This document shows positions 7,912 to 17,318 of a stretch of 64,000 nt of DNA, piece after piece. Each line of letters starts with the position of its first letter. Within the stretch, counting starts at the first letter, position 1. The stretch lies in contig JAGIBL010000001.1 of NCBI GenBank assembly GCA_017744365.1, forward strand, positions 496,001 to 560,000, written 5' to 3'. Origin of the DNA: Nocardioidaceae bacterium. Lineage in GTDB: Bacteria > Actinomycetota > Actinomycetes > Propionibacteriales > Nocardioidaceae. Below the pieces are notes generated by a model. It saw only the letters and a program-made list of their open reading frames with translations. It was not told where the DNA came from and made no database searches. Made by a program: the position numbers and the translations under genes.

Positions 7912-7947
7912 GAGAACGATTCTCATTCGGAATGAGAATCGTTGTCA
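7911..7947 (-). promoter_or_regulatory. Two Zur-type operators overlapping the znuA promoter and start codon
   Basis: TGAGAACGATTCTCA (7911-7925) is a 6-3-6 palindrome; a second, weaker copy, TGAGAATCGTTGTCA, lies at 7933-7947. Both resemble the actinobacterial Zur box. On the minus strand TTGACA (7948-7943) and GAGAAT (7924-7919) form a candidate -35/-10 pair 18 nt apart, so one box lies in the spacer and the other covers the -10 and the ATG. The transcript would be nearly leaderless. A divergent gene starts at 7972 and may share the control. Confidence 0.85.
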
Positions 7948-7971
7948 ACTTGAGAGGGCTACGATCCGCTC

Positions 7972-8274
7972 GTGCTGGTGGTGAACAGGTTCCGCGGAGC
8001 AGAGCTGCGTGCCGATCTCGAGGCCGCGCTGGGCGTGCTGCGCGAGCGGCCCGGCTTCGAGCACGGTGAGCTCGGCCGCAACGTCGACGACCCGGAGCTC
8101 TGGGTCCTGGTCACCCGGTGGGCCGACGTCGGCTCCTACCGGCGCGCGCTCTCGTCGTACGAGGTGAAGGTGGCGGCGGTGCCGATGCTGAGCCGGGCGC
8201 TCGACGAGCCCAGTGCCTACGAGCCGGTCACCCCCGGTGCCACCCTCAACGAGGCGGCCTCCCGGTCTCGGTAG
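7972..8274 (+). CDS. Antibiotic biosynthesis monooxygenase (ABM) domain protein
   Basis: 100 residues, GTG start. The pattern [55 protein letters not shown] (split across residues 6-60) is the dimeric alpha/beta-barrel ABM fold, with the conserved W in LWVLVTRW. Members range from quinol monooxygenases to heme-degrading enzymes and many have no known substrate; none of the heme-ligand features can be identified here. A TACGAT box 6 nt before GTG suggests a leaderless transcript. It is divergent from znuA across the Zur operators. Its TAG stop is part of the next gene's -10 box. Confidence 0.7.
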   Translation: MLVVNRFRGAELRADLEAALGVLRERPGFEHGELGRNVDDPELWVLVTRWADVGSYRRALSSYEVKVAAVPMLSRALDEPSAYEPVTPGATLNEAASRSR

Positions 8275-8284
8275 GCTCCTCGTC

Positions 8285-9679
8285 GTGGCCAAGCAGTCTT
8301 CCCCCCTCGACAACGTCGTCTCCCTCGCCAAGCGGCGCGGCTTCGTCTTCCCCTGCGGCGAGATCTACGGCGGCACCCGCTCCGCCTGGGACTACGGCCC
8401 GCTGGGCGTCGAGCTCAAGGAGAACATCAAGCGGCAGTGGTGGCGCTCGATGGTCCAGTCGCGTGAGGACGTCGTCGGCCTCGACTCCAGCGTGATCCTG
8501 CCGCGGCAGACCTGGGAGGCCTCCGGCCACGTCGCCACCTTCACCGACCCGCTGACCGAGTGCCAGTCGTGCCACAAGCGCTTCCGTGCCGACCACCTGC
8601 AGGAGGCGTTCGCGGAGAAGAAAGGCATCGACAACCCGGACGACGTCTCGCTCGCCGACATCGCCTGCCCCAACTGCGGGACCCGCGGCGCCTGGACCGA
8701 GCCGCGGCAGTTCTCCGGCCTGCTCAAGACCTACCTGGGCGTCATCGAGGACGAGTCCGGGCTGCACTACCTGCGCCCCGAGACCGCGCAGGGCATCTTC
8801 CTCAACTTCGCCAACGTGGTGACCTCGAGCCGCAAGAAGCCGCCGTTCGGCATCGCCCAGATCGGCAAGTCGTTCCGCAACGAGATCACCCCGGGCAACT
8901 TCATCTTCCGCACCCGCGAGTTCGAGCAGATGGAGATGGAGTTCTTCGTCAAGCCGGGCGAGGACGAGGAGTGGCACCAGTACTGGATCGACGAGCGCAC
9001 CCGCTGGTACACCGACCTCGGCATCGACCCGGACAACCTGCGCCACTACGAGCACGCGAAGGAGAAGCTGAGCCACTACTCCAAGCGCACCGTCGACATC
9101 GAGTACCGGTTCAACTTCGCCGGCTCGGAGTGGGGTGAGCTCGAGGGCATCGCCAACCGGACCGACTTCGACCTCAAGACGCACAGCGAGCACTCCGGCC
9201 ACGACCTGTCCTACTTCGACCAGGCCGCCAACGAGCGCTACCTGCCGTACGTCATCGAGCCGGCGGCCGGCCTGTCGCGCAGCCTGATGACCTTCCTGGT
9301 CGACGCCTACACCGAGGACGAGGCGCCCAACACCAAGGGCGGCGTGGACAAGCGCACCGTGCTGCGGCTCGACGCGCGGCTGGCGCCGGTCAAGATCGCG
9401 GTGCTGCCGCTGAGCCGCAACGAGGACCTGTCGCCGCGGTCGAAGGCGCTCGCCGCCGAGCTGCGCCAGTACTGGAACGTCGAGTTCGACGACTCCGGCG
9501 CGATCGGCCGCCGCTACCGCCGGCAGGACGAGATCGGCACGCCGTACTGCGTGACCATCGACTTCGAGAGCCTCGAGGACGGCGCCGCGACCGTGCGGGA
9601 GCGCGACTCGATGACCCAGGAGCGCCTCTCCCTGGACGGCCTGCGCTCGTGGTTCGCCGAGCGCCTGGTCGGGTGCTGA
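8285..9679 (+). CDS. glyS: Glycyl-tRNA synthetase (single-subunit, dimeric type)
   Basis: 464 residues from GTG 8285, with TAGGCT (8272-8277) 7 nt upstream indicating a leaderless transcript. N-terminus [26 protein letters not shown] is diagnostic of the bacterial/eukaryotic alpha2-type glycine enzyme. Class II motif 2 is [19 protein letters not shown] and motif 3 is [14 protein letters not shown]. Two CxxC pairs ([16 protein letters not shown]) form a zinc site. The anticodon-binding domain fills the C-terminal ~100 residues. It charges tRNA-Gly. Symbol glyS follows common usage; glyQS is also used. Confidence 0.95.
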   Translation: MAKQSSPLDNVVSLAKRRGFVFPCGEIYGGTRSAWDYGPLGVELKENIKRQWWRSMVQSREDVVGLDSSVILPRQTWEASGHVATFTDPLTECQSCHKRFRADHLQEAFAEKKGIDNPDDVSLADIACPNCGTRGAWTEPRQFSGLLKTYLGVIEDESGLHYLRPETAQGIFLNFANVVTSSRKKPPFGIAQIGKSFRNEITPGNFIFRTREFEQMEMEFFVKPGEDEEWHQYWIDERTRWYTDLGIDPDNLRHYEHAKEKLSHYSKRTVDIEYRFNFAGSEWGELEGIANRTDFDLKTHSEHSGHDLSYFDQAANERYLPYVIEPAAGLSRSLMTFLVDAYTEDEAPNTKGGVDKRTVLRLDARLAPVKIAVLPLSRNEDLSPRSKALAAELRQYWNVEFDDSGAIGRRYRRQDEIGTPYCVTIDFESLEDGAATVRERDSMTQERLSLDGLRSWFAERLVGC

Positions 9680-9729
9680 ACGGCGGGTTGCGGGCCCCGA
9701 AGTCCGCCACCCCGTGCGACCATGTGCGG

Positions 9730-10374
9730 GTGATCCTCCGTGCCCGTTCTGTCCCCGTTGTGCTGCTGTCGGCGGCGCTCTCGACCGCCCTGCTGGCCGG
9801 CTGTGGCGGCAACGACGAGCCCCCGAAGTCGAAGCCCTCGGTCACCCTGCCCACCGGCAACGTCAACGTCCCTGCCGGGGTGAAGCTGACCAAGGCGGGC
9901 ACGCAGCTGAAGTTCGGGGAGAGCGCGACCGTCGCCTACGAGCCCAACGCCGAGCGCAACAGCGTGCTGCAGCTGACCGTCACCGGGGTGACCCAGGGCA
10001 GCATCGCCGACCTGGGCAGCTACGTGCTCGACGACCGGACCAAGGCGTCCAACCCCTACTACGTCCGGGTCGCGGTGAAGAACGTCGGCGACGGTGACGT
10101 CGGCCAGACCCCGATCCCCCTGTGGGCGGTGGACAGCACGAACACCCTGATCCAGGCCTCCAGCTTCACCAACTCCTTCACCAAGTGCCCCTCGACGCCG
10201 CTGCCGACGACGTTCGCCCCGAACGCCGCCGCGACCGCCTGCCTGGTGTACCTGGTGCCCAACCACGGCACCCTGACCGGCGTGTCGTTCCGGCCGCTGC
10301 AGGCGTTCGCGCCGATCGTCTGGAAGGGCCCGATCACCCCCGCTCCGGCGGCGCAGAAGAAGGCAGCGAGCTGA
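9730..10374 (+). CDS. Secreted lipoprotein, DUF4352-like
   Basis: 214 residues from GTG 9730 (GTG 9724 is also in frame); a GACCAT box lies 7 nt upstream. The signal MILRARSVPVVLLSAALSTA ends in lipobox LLAGC with lipidated Cys25. The mature part is a beta-rich single domain (KFGESATVAYEPN, YYVRVAVKNVGDGDVG, IPLWAVDS, CLVYLVPNHGTLTGVSF), matching the general layout of immunoglobulin-like DUF4352 lipoproteins. Two cysteines (in FTKCPST and TACLVYL) could form a disulphide. No enzymatic motif is seen. The 3' end joins dus through a CTGA overlap. Confidence 0.7.
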   Translation: MILRARSVPVVLLSAALSTALLAGCGGNDEPPKSKPSVTLPTGNVNVPAGVKLTKAGTQLKFGESATVAYEPNAERNSVLQLTVTGVTQGSIADLGSYVLDDRTKASNPYYVRVAVKNVGDGDVGQTPIPLWAVDSTNTLIQASSFTNSFTKCPSTPLPTTFAPNAAATACLVYLVPNHGTLTGVSFRPLQAFAPIVWKGPITPAPAAQKKAAS

Positions 10375-11498
10375 GCGGTCTCGATCTCGGCAACGTCCAT
10401 GTCGACACCCCGGTGGTGCTGGCGCCGATGGCCGGCATCACCAACGCCGCCTACCGCCGGCTGTGCCGCGAGCAGGGGGCCGGGCTCTACGTCTGCGAGA
10501 TGATCACCAGCCGCGGGCTGGTCGAGGGCGACGCGACCACCAAGGCGATGCTGGTCTTCGACGAGCTCGAGGACGTCCGGTCGGTGCAGCTGTACGGCAC
10601 CGATCCGGCGTACGTCGGCAAGGCGACCGAGATCCTCTGCACCGAGTACGGCGTCGCGCACGTGGACCTGAACTTCGGCTGCCCGGTGCCCAAGGTGACC
10701 CGCAAGGGCGGGGGAGCCGCCCTGCCCTGGAAGCGGAACCTGCTCGGCGAGATCCTCACCGCCGCGGTCAGCGCCGGCGAGCGGCACGGCGTCCCGGTGA
10801 CGATGAAGACCCGGCTCGGCATCGACGCCGACCACCTCACCTACCTCGACGCCGGCCGGATCGCCGAGGAGTCCGGCGCAGCCGCGATCGCGCTGCACGG
10901 CCGGACCGCGATCCAGGGCTACTCCGGCACCGCGGCCTGGGAGCCGATCGGCGAGCTGGTCTCGCGGGTCAGCATCCCGGTGCTCGGCAACGGCGACATC
11001 TGGGAGGCCGCGGACGCGCTGCGCATGGTCGAGCAGACCGGTGCCGCCGGTGTCGTCGTGGGCCGGGGCTGCCTCGGCCGGCCGTGGCTGTTCCGGGACC
11101 TGGCCGCCGCGTTCTCCGGTGCCGCCGAGACGACCCTGCCGCGACTCGGCGAGGTGGCCACGATGATGTACCGGCACGCCGAGCTGCTCAGCCAGCACAT
11201 GGGCGAGGAGCGCGGCTGCAAGGAGTTCCGCAAGCACGTCTCCTGGTACCTCAAGGGGTTCGGTGCCGGGGGAGACCTGCGGCACCGGCTCGCGCTCGTC
11301 TCGACCCTGGCCGAGCTGGAGTCGCTGCTGGGCGAGCTGGACCCGGACGAGCCGTTCCCGGCCGTCGTCCTGGGCGCCCCGCGGGGTCGTCAGGGCAGCG
11401 AGCGCAAGCGCGTGGTGCTGCCCGAGGGGTGGCTCGACGACACCGACGGTTCGGGTCTTTCGTTGTTCGAGGACGCCGACGAGGTGTCCGGAGGATGA
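10371..11498 (+). CDS. dus: tRNA-dihydrouridine synthase
   Basis: About 375 residues if translation begins at CTG 10371, which overlaps the TGA of the lipoprotein gene; no ATG, GTG or TTG fits upstream, and the next in-frame candidates would remove the conserved PVVLAPMAGITNAAYR start. A GAAGG run 8 nt before CTG could serve as ribosome site. FMN-dependent TIM barrel with catalytic Cys in HVDLNFGCPVPKVTRKGGG, and the conserved blocks VTMKTRLG, ALHGRTAIQGYSG and VLGNGDIW. It reduces uridine to dihydrouridine in tRNA D-loops. The long final ~45 residues are typical of actinobacterial members. Confidence 0.9.
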   Translation: MSGLDLGNVHVDTPVVLAPMAGITNAAYRRLCREQGAGLYVCEMITSRGLVEGDATTKAMLVFDELEDVRSVQLYGTDPAYVGKATEILCTEYGVAHVDLNFGCPVPKVTRKGGGAALPWKRNLLGEILTAAVSAGERHGVPVTMKTRLGIDADHLTYLDAGRIAEESGAAAIALHGRTAIQGYSGTAAWEPIGELVSRVSIPVLGNGDIWEAADALRMVEQTGAAGVVVGRGCLGRPWLFRDLAAAFSGAAETTLPRLGEVATMMYRHAELLSQHMGEERGCKEFRKHVSWYLKGFGAGGDLRHRLALVSTLAELESLLGELDPDEPFPAVVLGAPRGRQGSERKRVVLPEGWLDDTDGSGLSLFEDADEVSGG

Positions 11499-11644
11499 CC
11501 CGGCTCACGTCCGTTTTCTAGGCCTTTGTCGTGAGTTCGGTTTGCGTTTCCGCTCGTGATCGTGGTCTGGTAGCGGGGCTGTTCGCACGGAAATCCGGGG
11601 CCCGTCGCGTCCAGCCGCCCTTGTAGCCGACGTTAGGACGACTC

Positions 11645-12499
11645 GTGACCCGAGGCCGCCACAGCCTTGCGCCACGCGCATCCAAGCCCCGCCGCTTCGC
11701 CCTCCTGGCCGCGCCCCTGCTCACATGCGGGCTGGTCGGAGCGGGCGTCGCGCTCACCGAGGGCACCACCGACCTGGGCTCGCTCGCCACCGCGTCGATC
11801 GGCGGCCAGGGTGCCCAGGCGACCGCCCGGGCCCGTGCCGCCGCCGACCTCGAGGCGCGCGAGACGGCCCTGTCCCGCAGCGCCGACCGGACCGCCAGCA
11901 CCGTGGTCGCCGCGAAGGTCCCACCCGTCGTACGACGGATGTGGACCACCGCCGCGCTGGACCTGCGGCTCACCCCCGCCGAGAACGCGGCCGTCGCCGG
12001 CGAGATCAAGGCCGTCACCCGGATCGGGGTCACCGGCGTGCGCCGCGGCGACTACGCGCAGGTCGTGGTGAACGGCCTGCCGCGCTGGGTCACCGCCTCG
12101 TACCTGGTCCCCCGGAAGCCCACCGACCCGACCACGCTGCCGCTCTCCGGCGCCCCGTGCCCGGACGGCTCGGTCGAGAACGGGCTCACCGCGGACGCGG
12201 TCCGCGTCTACCGCGCGGTGTGCCACGCGTTCCCGCAGGTCCGCTCGTACGGCGGCTGGGACAACCACGGCGAGCACAGCTCCGGCAAGGCCATCGACAT
12301 CATGACCAGCGACGTCGCCCTGGGCACCGCGATCGCCGAGTTCCTGCGCGCGCACGCCGCCGAGCTCAACCTGTACGACGTGATCTGGCGCCAGCACATC
12401 TTCACCCAGGAGCGTGCCGGCGAGGGCTGGCGCTCGATGCCCAGCCGAGGCAGCGCGACCGCGAACCACTTTGACCACGTCCACGTCTCCGTCAACTGA
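11645..12499 (+). CDS. Secreted protein with C-terminal ARB_07466-like domain
   Basis: 284 residues, GTG start with TAGGAC 5 nt upstream. A basic N-terminus and hydrophobic stretch (RRFALLAAPLLTCGLVGAGVAL) act as signal or membrane anchor. An Ala-rich, probably helical region follows, then an SH3-like part (WTTAALDLRLTPAEN; RRGDYAQVVVNGLPRWV). The C-terminal ~110 residues hold PQVRSYGGWDNHGEHSSGKAIDI and ANHFDHVHVSVN, the conserved His/Asp pattern of the ARB_07466-like extracellular domain, which resembles metal-dependent peptidoglycan peptidases (GKAIDI, DHVHVS). A cell-wall role is likely but the reaction is not established. Confidence 0.8.
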   Translation: MTRGRHSLAPRASKPRRFALLAAPLLTCGLVGAGVALTEGTTDLGSLATASIGGQGAQATARARAAADLEARETALSRSADRTASTVVAAKVPPVVRRMWTTAALDLRLTPAENAAVAGEIKAVTRIGVTGVRRGDYAQVVVNGLPRWVTASYLVPRKPTDPTTLPLSGAPCPDGSVENGLTADAVRVYRAVCHAFPQVRSYGGWDNHGEHSSGKAIDIMTSDVALGTAIAEFLRAHAAELNLYDVIWRQHIFTQERAGEGWRSMPSRGSATANHFDHVHVSVN

Positions 12500-12550
12500 G
12501 GGGTTAACAAGAAGCGGGAACACCGCCGCCGGGCCTAGGGTTGGCTCACT

Positions 12551-14350
12551 GTGAGTTCCCCTGCCGCGCCGACCGACGCCTCCGCGAGCTCGCGCACCAC
12601 CCTCCGCCAGGGCTTCGCCGTCCTCGGCGTCGCGATCCGGCGGGAGCCCTGGGTCTTCACGGTCTCCACCCTCGGCAGCGTGCTCTTCGGTGCGCTCACG
12701 GTCGCGGACGCCTGGGTGCTCGGCTGGTCGACCGACCACGTGCTGCTGCCCGCCTTCGACACCGGCACCACCACGGCCGGCCTGGTGACCGCCGTGATCG
12801 CGCTGTTCGTCGGGGTCGCGATCCTGCGCGCGGTCGGGATCGTCGCCCGGCGGCTGGGAGCCGGGGTGATGCAGTACCGGATGCAGGCGGCGTACCGGCG
12901 CGAGATCACCGCGCAGTACCTGCGGCTGCCGATGTCCTGGCACCAGCGGCATCCGACCGGTCAGCTGCTCTCCAACGCGAACTCCGACGTCGAGGCGGCC
13001 TGGTCGCCGATCGCGCCGCTGCCGATGGCGGTCGGCACCGTCGCGATGATGGTGATCGCGATCGTGCAGATGCTGACCGTCGACCTCACCATCGCGGCCG
13101 TCGGGCTGCTGGTCTTCCCGGCGGTCACCGTCGCGACCCTCGTCTACCAGCGGTACTCCTCGCCGCTGTTCACCCGCATCCAGGCGCTGCGCGCGGAGCT
13201 CTCCGAGGTCGCGCACGAGTCCTTCGACGGCGCCATGGTGGTCAAGACCCTCGGCCGCGAGACCGAGGAGACCGCCCGCTTCGCCGAGAAGGCCAACCAG
13301 CTGCGCGACCTGGGCATCCAGGTGGGCCGGATCCGGGCGGTCTTCGACCCGCTGCTGGAGGCACTGCCGTCCTTCGGCGTGCTCGGCGTCCTCGGCGTCG
13401 GGGTCTGGCGGATCCGCCACGGGCACGCCGACCCCGGTGACGTGGTCACCATCGCGTACCTGCTCACCATCGTGGCGTTCCCGATCCGCTCGATCGGCTG
13501 GTTGCTGGGGGAGTTCCCGCGCTCGGTGGTCGGGTTCCGGCGGGTGCACCGGGTGCTCGACGAGCCGGTGCGGACGACGTACGGCGACCTGCGGCTGTCC
13601 GCCAACGGAACCGGCGCCCGCCTCGACGTCGACCGGCTCTCGTTCTCCTACGAGGCCGGCCACCCGCTGCTGCGCGACCTCACCTTCACCGTCTCCCCGG
13701 GCCGGACCGTCGCCGTGGTCGGCGAGACGGCGTCCGGCAAGAGCACCCTGACCACGCTGCTGACCCGGCTGGTCGACCCCGACGCCGGCGCCGTCCTGGT
13801 CGACGGCGTGGACCTGCGCTCGCTGGGCCGCGGCGAGCTGGCCCGGCACGCGGCCCTGGTCCCGCAGACCGCGTTCCTCTTCGACGACACCGTCCGCGGC
13901 AACGTCGCGCTCGGCGAGGACGTGCCCGACGAGGACGTCTGGGCCGCCCTGCGCGTGGCCCAGGCCGACGGCTTCGTGGCGGCCCTGCCGGACGGCCTCG
14001 ACGCCCGCCTCGGCGAGCGCGGCACCACCCTGTCCGGCGGCCAGCGGCAGCGGCTCTCGCTGGCGCGCGCCCTGGTCCGCAAGCCACGGCTGCTCATCCT
14101 CGACGACGCCACCTCGGCGGTCGACCCCGAGGTCGAGGCCCGGATCCTGGGGGCGATGAAGAGCACCGCGCAGGACTCGACGCTGGTGCTGATCGCCTAC
14201 CGCAAGGCCACCATCGGGCTGGCCGACGAGGTGCTCTTCCTCGCCGACGGGCACATCGCCGACCGCGGCACCCACGAGGACCTGCTCGTCCGCAACCCGG
14301 CGTACGCGCGGCTGGTCAACGCCTACGAGGAGGTGCCCGCGGGTGAGTGA
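12551..14350 (+). CDS. ABC exporter half, degenerate ATP site (subunit 1)
   Basis: 599 residues, GTG 12551, TAGGGT 9 nt upstream. Six-helix membrane domain (about 30-320) followed by an ATPase domain with Walker A VGETASGKST, signature LSGGQRQR and Walker B LLILDDATSAVD. The catalytic Glu after Walker B is Asp, and the H-loop His is Tyr (LIAYRKATI). Those two changes mark a non-catalytic site, as in heterodimeric exporters. The next gene, overlapping by 8 nt, supplies the canonical site. Substrate (lipid, peptide or drug) cannot be told from sequence. Confidence 0.9.
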   Translation: MSSPAAPTDASASSRTTLRQGFAVLGVAIRREPWVFTVSTLGSVLFGALTVADAWVLGWSTDHVLLPAFDTGTTTAGLVTAVIALFVGVAILRAVGIVARRLGAGVMQYRMQAAYRREITAQYLRLPMSWHQRHPTGQLLSNANSDVEAAWSPIAPLPMAVGTVAMMVIAIVQMLTVDLTIAAVGLLVFPAVTVATLVYQRYSSPLFTRIQALRAELSEVAHESFDGAMVVKTLGRETEETARFAEKANQLRDLGIQVGRIRAVFDPLLEALPSFGVLGVLGVGVWRIRHGHADPGDVVTIAYLLTIVAFPIRSIGWLLGEFPRSVVGFRRVHRVLDEPVRTTYGDLRLSANGTGARLDVDRLSFSYEAGHPLLRDLTFTVSPGRTVAVVGETASGKSTLTTLLTRLVDPDAGAVLVDGVDLRSLGRGELARHAALVPQTAFLFDDTVRGNVALGEDVPDEDVWAALRVAQADGFVAALPDGLDARLGERGTTLSGGQRQRLSLARALVRKPRLLILDDATSAVDPEVEARILGAMKSTAQDSTLVLIAYRKATIGLADEVLFLADGHIADRGTHEDLLVRNPAYARLVNAYEEVPAGE

Positions 14351-16133
14351 GACGCAGACGGTCCTCGACACCGGCGAGGAGCTCTCCGCCTGGGAGACGA
14401 TCAAGCTCGGTGCCCGGATCTCCCCGGAGCTCAAGGAAGGCTTCGCCGGCACGCTGCTGCTCGCGATCCTCGGCACCGCCGGCCGGGTGGTCGTGCCGAT
14501 CGCGGTGCAGCAGACGCTGGACAAGGGCATCAACGGACCGCACGGCGTCGACCTCGGCTTCGTCGGCTCGATGGCCGTGGTGGCCGCCGCCGCGATGGTG
14601 GTCACCGGGATCTCGTCGTACCTGATGACCGCGCGGCTCTTCGCGACCGCCGAGCGCGGGCTGGCGACCTTGCGGATCAAGGCGTTCCGGCACGTGCACG
14701 ACCTGCCGCTGCTCACCCAGAACACCGAGCGCCGCGGCGCCCTGGTCTCCCGGGTCACCAGCGACGTGGACCAGGTCAGCCAGTTCCTCGTCTTCGGCGG
14801 GATCATCGGCATCGTCAGCGTCGGCCAGGTCTTCGTGGCCACGCTGATCATGCTGTTCTACTCCTGGCAGCTGACCATCGTGGTCTGGGTCTGCTTCGCG
14901 CCCCTGTTCCTGTCCCTGGGCTACTTCCAGCGCCGGCTCGCGGCGGCGTACACGATCGTCCGGCGCCAGGTCGGCCAGATGCTCGCCGCCGTCTCCGAGC
15001 CCGTCGTCGGCGCCGTGGTGGTGCGCACGCACGCCATCGAGGACCGCACCCAGGAGCGCATCGACGAGGCGATCACCGAGTACCAGGTGGCCAGCACGAA
15101 GGCGCAGGGGCTGGTGGCGTTCTCGTTCTCGCTGGGCGGCGTCTCCGCGGGCCTGGCCAACGCGCTGGTCATCGTCATCGGCATCTGGCTCGGTTTGGCG
15201 GGCGACATCACGAGCGGCGAGGTGCTGGCGTTCGCGTTCCTGGTGACGCTGTTCGTGAGCCCGGTGCAGATGGGCACCCAGGTGCTCACCGACGCGCAGA
15301 ACGCGCTGGCCGGGTGGCGCCGGGTGATCGGCATCCTGCAGACGCCGGCCGACCTGGACGACCCGGGCAGCGAGGGCGTCGAGCTGCCGCACGGGCCGGT
15401 CACCGTCGAGTTCGACCACGTCGACTTCGCCTACCCCGGCGGATCGCTCGTGCTGCGCGACGTGGACCAGCGCATCGAGGCCGGCACCCGGGTCGCGGTG
15501 GTCGGCGAGACCGGCTCCGGCAAGACCACCTTCGCCAAGCTGCTCACCCGGCTGATGGACCCGTCCGCGGGCTCGATCCGGCTGGCCGGGCTCGACCTCC
15601 GCTCGATCACGTTCGCCTCCTTGCGCAGGCGGGTCGTGCTGGTGCCGCAGGAAGGGTTCCTGTTCGACAGCACGCTGTTCGCCAACGCGGCGTACGGCGA
15701 CCTCGGCGCCACCCGCGAGGACGTGCTGCGCGCCATCGGTGAGCTGGGCCTGACCGACTGGTACTCGACCCTGCCGCGCGGGCTGGACACCAAGGTCGGC
15801 CAGCGCGGCGAGTCGCTGAGCGCGGGGGAGCGGCAGCTGGTCGCGCTGATCCGAGCGCACCTGGCCGACCCGGACCTGCTCGTGCTCGACGAGGCCACCA
15901 GCGCGGTGGACCCGGCCCTGGAGATGCGGATCGCGCGGGCGCTCGAGCTGCTCATGTCCGGCCGCACCAGCGTCACCATCGCGCACCGTCTCTCCACCGC
16001 CGAGAACGCCGACGAGGTGATCGTCTTCGACCGCGGCCAGGTGGTGCAGCGCGGACCGCACCAGGCTCTGGTCGCCGAGGGCGGCGTCTACGGAAGGCTC
16101 TATGCCTCCTGGGTCGCCCAGCAGAGCGCCTGA
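14343..16133 (+). CDS. ABC exporter half, catalytic ATP site (subunit 2)
   Basis: 596 residues, GTG 14343 within the end of the preceding gene. Membrane domain (about 35-330) then ATPase domain with Walker A VGETGSGKTT, Walker B LLVLDEATSAVD with the catalytic Glu and H-loop TIAHRLST. The signature is LSAGERQL rather than LSGGQ. Together with the preceding gene this makes a type IV heterodimeric exporter with one active and one degenerate ATP site, the arrangement known from TM287/288 and BmrCD. Confidence 0.92.
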   Translation: MSETQTVLDTGEELSAWETIKLGARISPELKEGFAGTLLLAILGTAGRVVVPIAVQQTLDKGINGPHGVDLGFVGSMAVVAAAAMVVTGISSYLMTARLFATAERGLATLRIKAFRHVHDLPLLTQNTERRGALVSRVTSDVDQVSQFLVFGGIIGIVSVGQVFVATLIMLFYSWQLTIVVWVCFAPLFLSLGYFQRRLAAAYTIVRRQVGQMLAAVSEPVVGAVVVRTHAIEDRTQERIDEAITEYQVASTKAQGLVAFSFSLGGVSAGLANALVIVIGIWLGLAGDITSGEVLAFAFLVTLFVSPVQMGTQVLTDAQNALAGWRRVIGILQTPADLDDPGSEGVELPHGPVTVEFDHVDFAYPGGSLVLRDVDQRIEAGTRVAVVGETGSGKTTFAKLLTRLMDPSAGSIRLAGLDLRSITFASLRRRVVLVPQEGFLFDSTLFANAAYGDLGATREDVLRAIGELGLTDWYSTLPRGLDTKVGQRGESLSAGERQLVALIRAHLADPDLLVLDEATSAVDPALEMRIARALELLMSGRTSVTIAHRLSTAENADEVIVFDRGQVVQRGPHQALVAEGGVYGRLYASWVAQQSA

Positions 16134-16145
16134 AATACTCCTCGC

Positions 16146-16487
16146 GTGACCAGCCCTCTCGACCCTGACCTCGCCGCGCGCCTGAAGCGCAACGAGCACG
16201 GCCTCGTTCCCGCCGTCGTGCAGCAGCACGACACCGGCGAGGTGCTCATGCTCGGCTGGATGGACGACGAGGCGCTGCACCGCACCCTGACCACCGGGCG
16301 CGGCACCTTCTGGAGCCGGTCGCGGCAGGAGTACTGGGTCAAGGGCGAGACCTCCGGCCACCGGCAGCACGTCGTCGAGGTGCGGCTCGACTGCGACGGC
16401 GACACGCTGCTGGTCAAGGTCGACCAGGAGGGTCCGGCCTGCCACACCGGCGCGCGCACCTGCTTCGACGCCGACCAGCTGCTGTGA
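16146..16487 (+). CDS. hisI: Phosphoribosyl-AMP cyclohydrolase
   Basis: 113 residues, GTG start, AATACT 6 nt upstream. Signatures [19 protein letters not shown] and the metal-ligand block [12 protein letters not shown] are those of HisI, a zinc-dependent hydrolase that opens the purine ring of phosphoribosyl-AMP in histidine synthesis. No HisE domain is fused, as in other actinobacteria. The TGA overlaps the GTG of the following gene, so both are probably one operon. trpE, which often follows hisI in related genomes, is not here. Confidence 0.95.
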   Translation: MTSPLDPDLAARLKRNEHGLVPAVVQQHDTGEVLMLGWMDDEALHRTLTTGRGTFWSRSRQEYWVKGETSGHRQHVVEVRLDCDGDTLLVKVDQEGPACHTGARTCFDADQLL

Positions 16488-17077
16488 CCGGCCAGCGCAG
16501 CCACTTCGCCCCGGTGGTGCTGGCCGGCCTGGCCACCGCCGGGCTGGGCGCCGTCGCCGCCGCGAAGCCCTGGTTCACCGCGGCGCTGGACGCCCAGCAG
16601 CGGCTCGGGGTCCGCGAGGCCGACCGCAGCGCTGACATGCCGCTCGCCCTCGCCCTCGCCCTGGTGGTGCTGGCTGCCTGGGGAGTCGCGCTCGTCGGCC
16701 GCACCGCGGCCCGCCGGGTCGTCCTCGGCATCGCCGCCCTCGCCAGTGCCGGGCTGGTCGCCTGCGTCGTGGTCGCGCCCACCTCGCTGCCCGACCAGGT
16801 CCGCGACCAGATCGGCGGCGACCGCGGCTCGTTCGGGGTCGACCCGAGCGGCTGGTACGTCGTCGCGGCGATCGCCTCGGTGCTCGGGCTGGTCGTCGTG
16901 GTCATGGGCTGGCTCCTGGCTCCGCGCTGGCCCACGATGAGCAGCCGGTACGACGCGCCCGCCACCCGTCGTACGCGCGAGGCCGCCGACGAGACGTCGC
17001 TGTGGAAGGCGCTCGACGAGGGCAGGGACCCGACCGGCGATCCGACCGGGGATCCGATGGACCCCGGTACCCCTTAG
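16484..17077 (+). CDS. Tryptophan-biosynthesis-associated membrane protein (TIGR02234 type)
   Basis: 197 residues starting in a GTGA overlap with hisI. Four hydrophobic segments in the first ~150 residues ([78 protein letters not shown]) are followed by the family end block [14 protein letters not shown]. The cytoplasmic tail is charged and ends in a DPTG repeat. The family is almost always next to trp genes in actinobacteria, but its role is unknown. Confidence 0.88.
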   Translation: MTGQRSHFAPVVLAGLATAGLGAVAAAKPWFTAALDAQQRLGVREADRSADMPLALALALVVLAAWGVALVGRTAARRVVLGIAALASAGLVACVVVAPTSLPDQVRDQIGGDRGSFGVDPSGWYVVAAIASVLGLVVVVMGWLLAPRWPTMSSRYDAPATRRTREAADETSLWKALDEGRDPTGDPTGDPMDPGTP

Positions 17078-17119
17078 GATCTGGGTCGGAAGGCCCGCCC
17101 CAGCAAGGAGTCGAAGCAG

Positions 17120-17314
17120 ATGTCGGACAACCACGGGAACACCCCCGCCGCCTGGACCGCCGTGATCATCGCGCTGGCCGGCTTCGTGGTGGGCGGCATC
17201 GGCCTGATGGTCGACTCGTGGCCGGTCTTCTGGGTCGGCGTCGCGCTCGCCCCGATCGCGGTCGTGGTCGGCTACGTCCTCGGCCGTCTCGGCTTCGGCG
17301 CCACCGCGCACTGA
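17120..17314 (+). CDS. Small membrane protein, HGxxPAAW family
   Basis: 64 residues, ATG 17120 with AAGGAG at 17105-17110. The N-terminal HGNTPAAWTAV gives the family its name; two transmembrane helices follow (VIIALAGFVVGGIGLMV, FWVGVALAPIAVVVGYVL). It is conserved between the Trp-associated membrane protein and trpC in actinobacteria. Function unknown. TAGGAT at 17075-17080 may be a -10 box. Confidence 0.85.
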   Translation: MSDNHGNTPAAWTAVIIALAGFVVGGIGLMVDSWPVFWVGVALAPIAVVVGYVLGRLGFGATAH

Positions 17315-17318
17315 GCCG

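Noticed and set aside
11633-14851. 1072-codon open frame on the minus strand
   Set aside because: It lies opposite the ARB_07466-like protein and ABC exporter genes; long antisense frames are an effect of very high GC, and its composition (Arg/Gly/Val/Pro-rich) has no domain.
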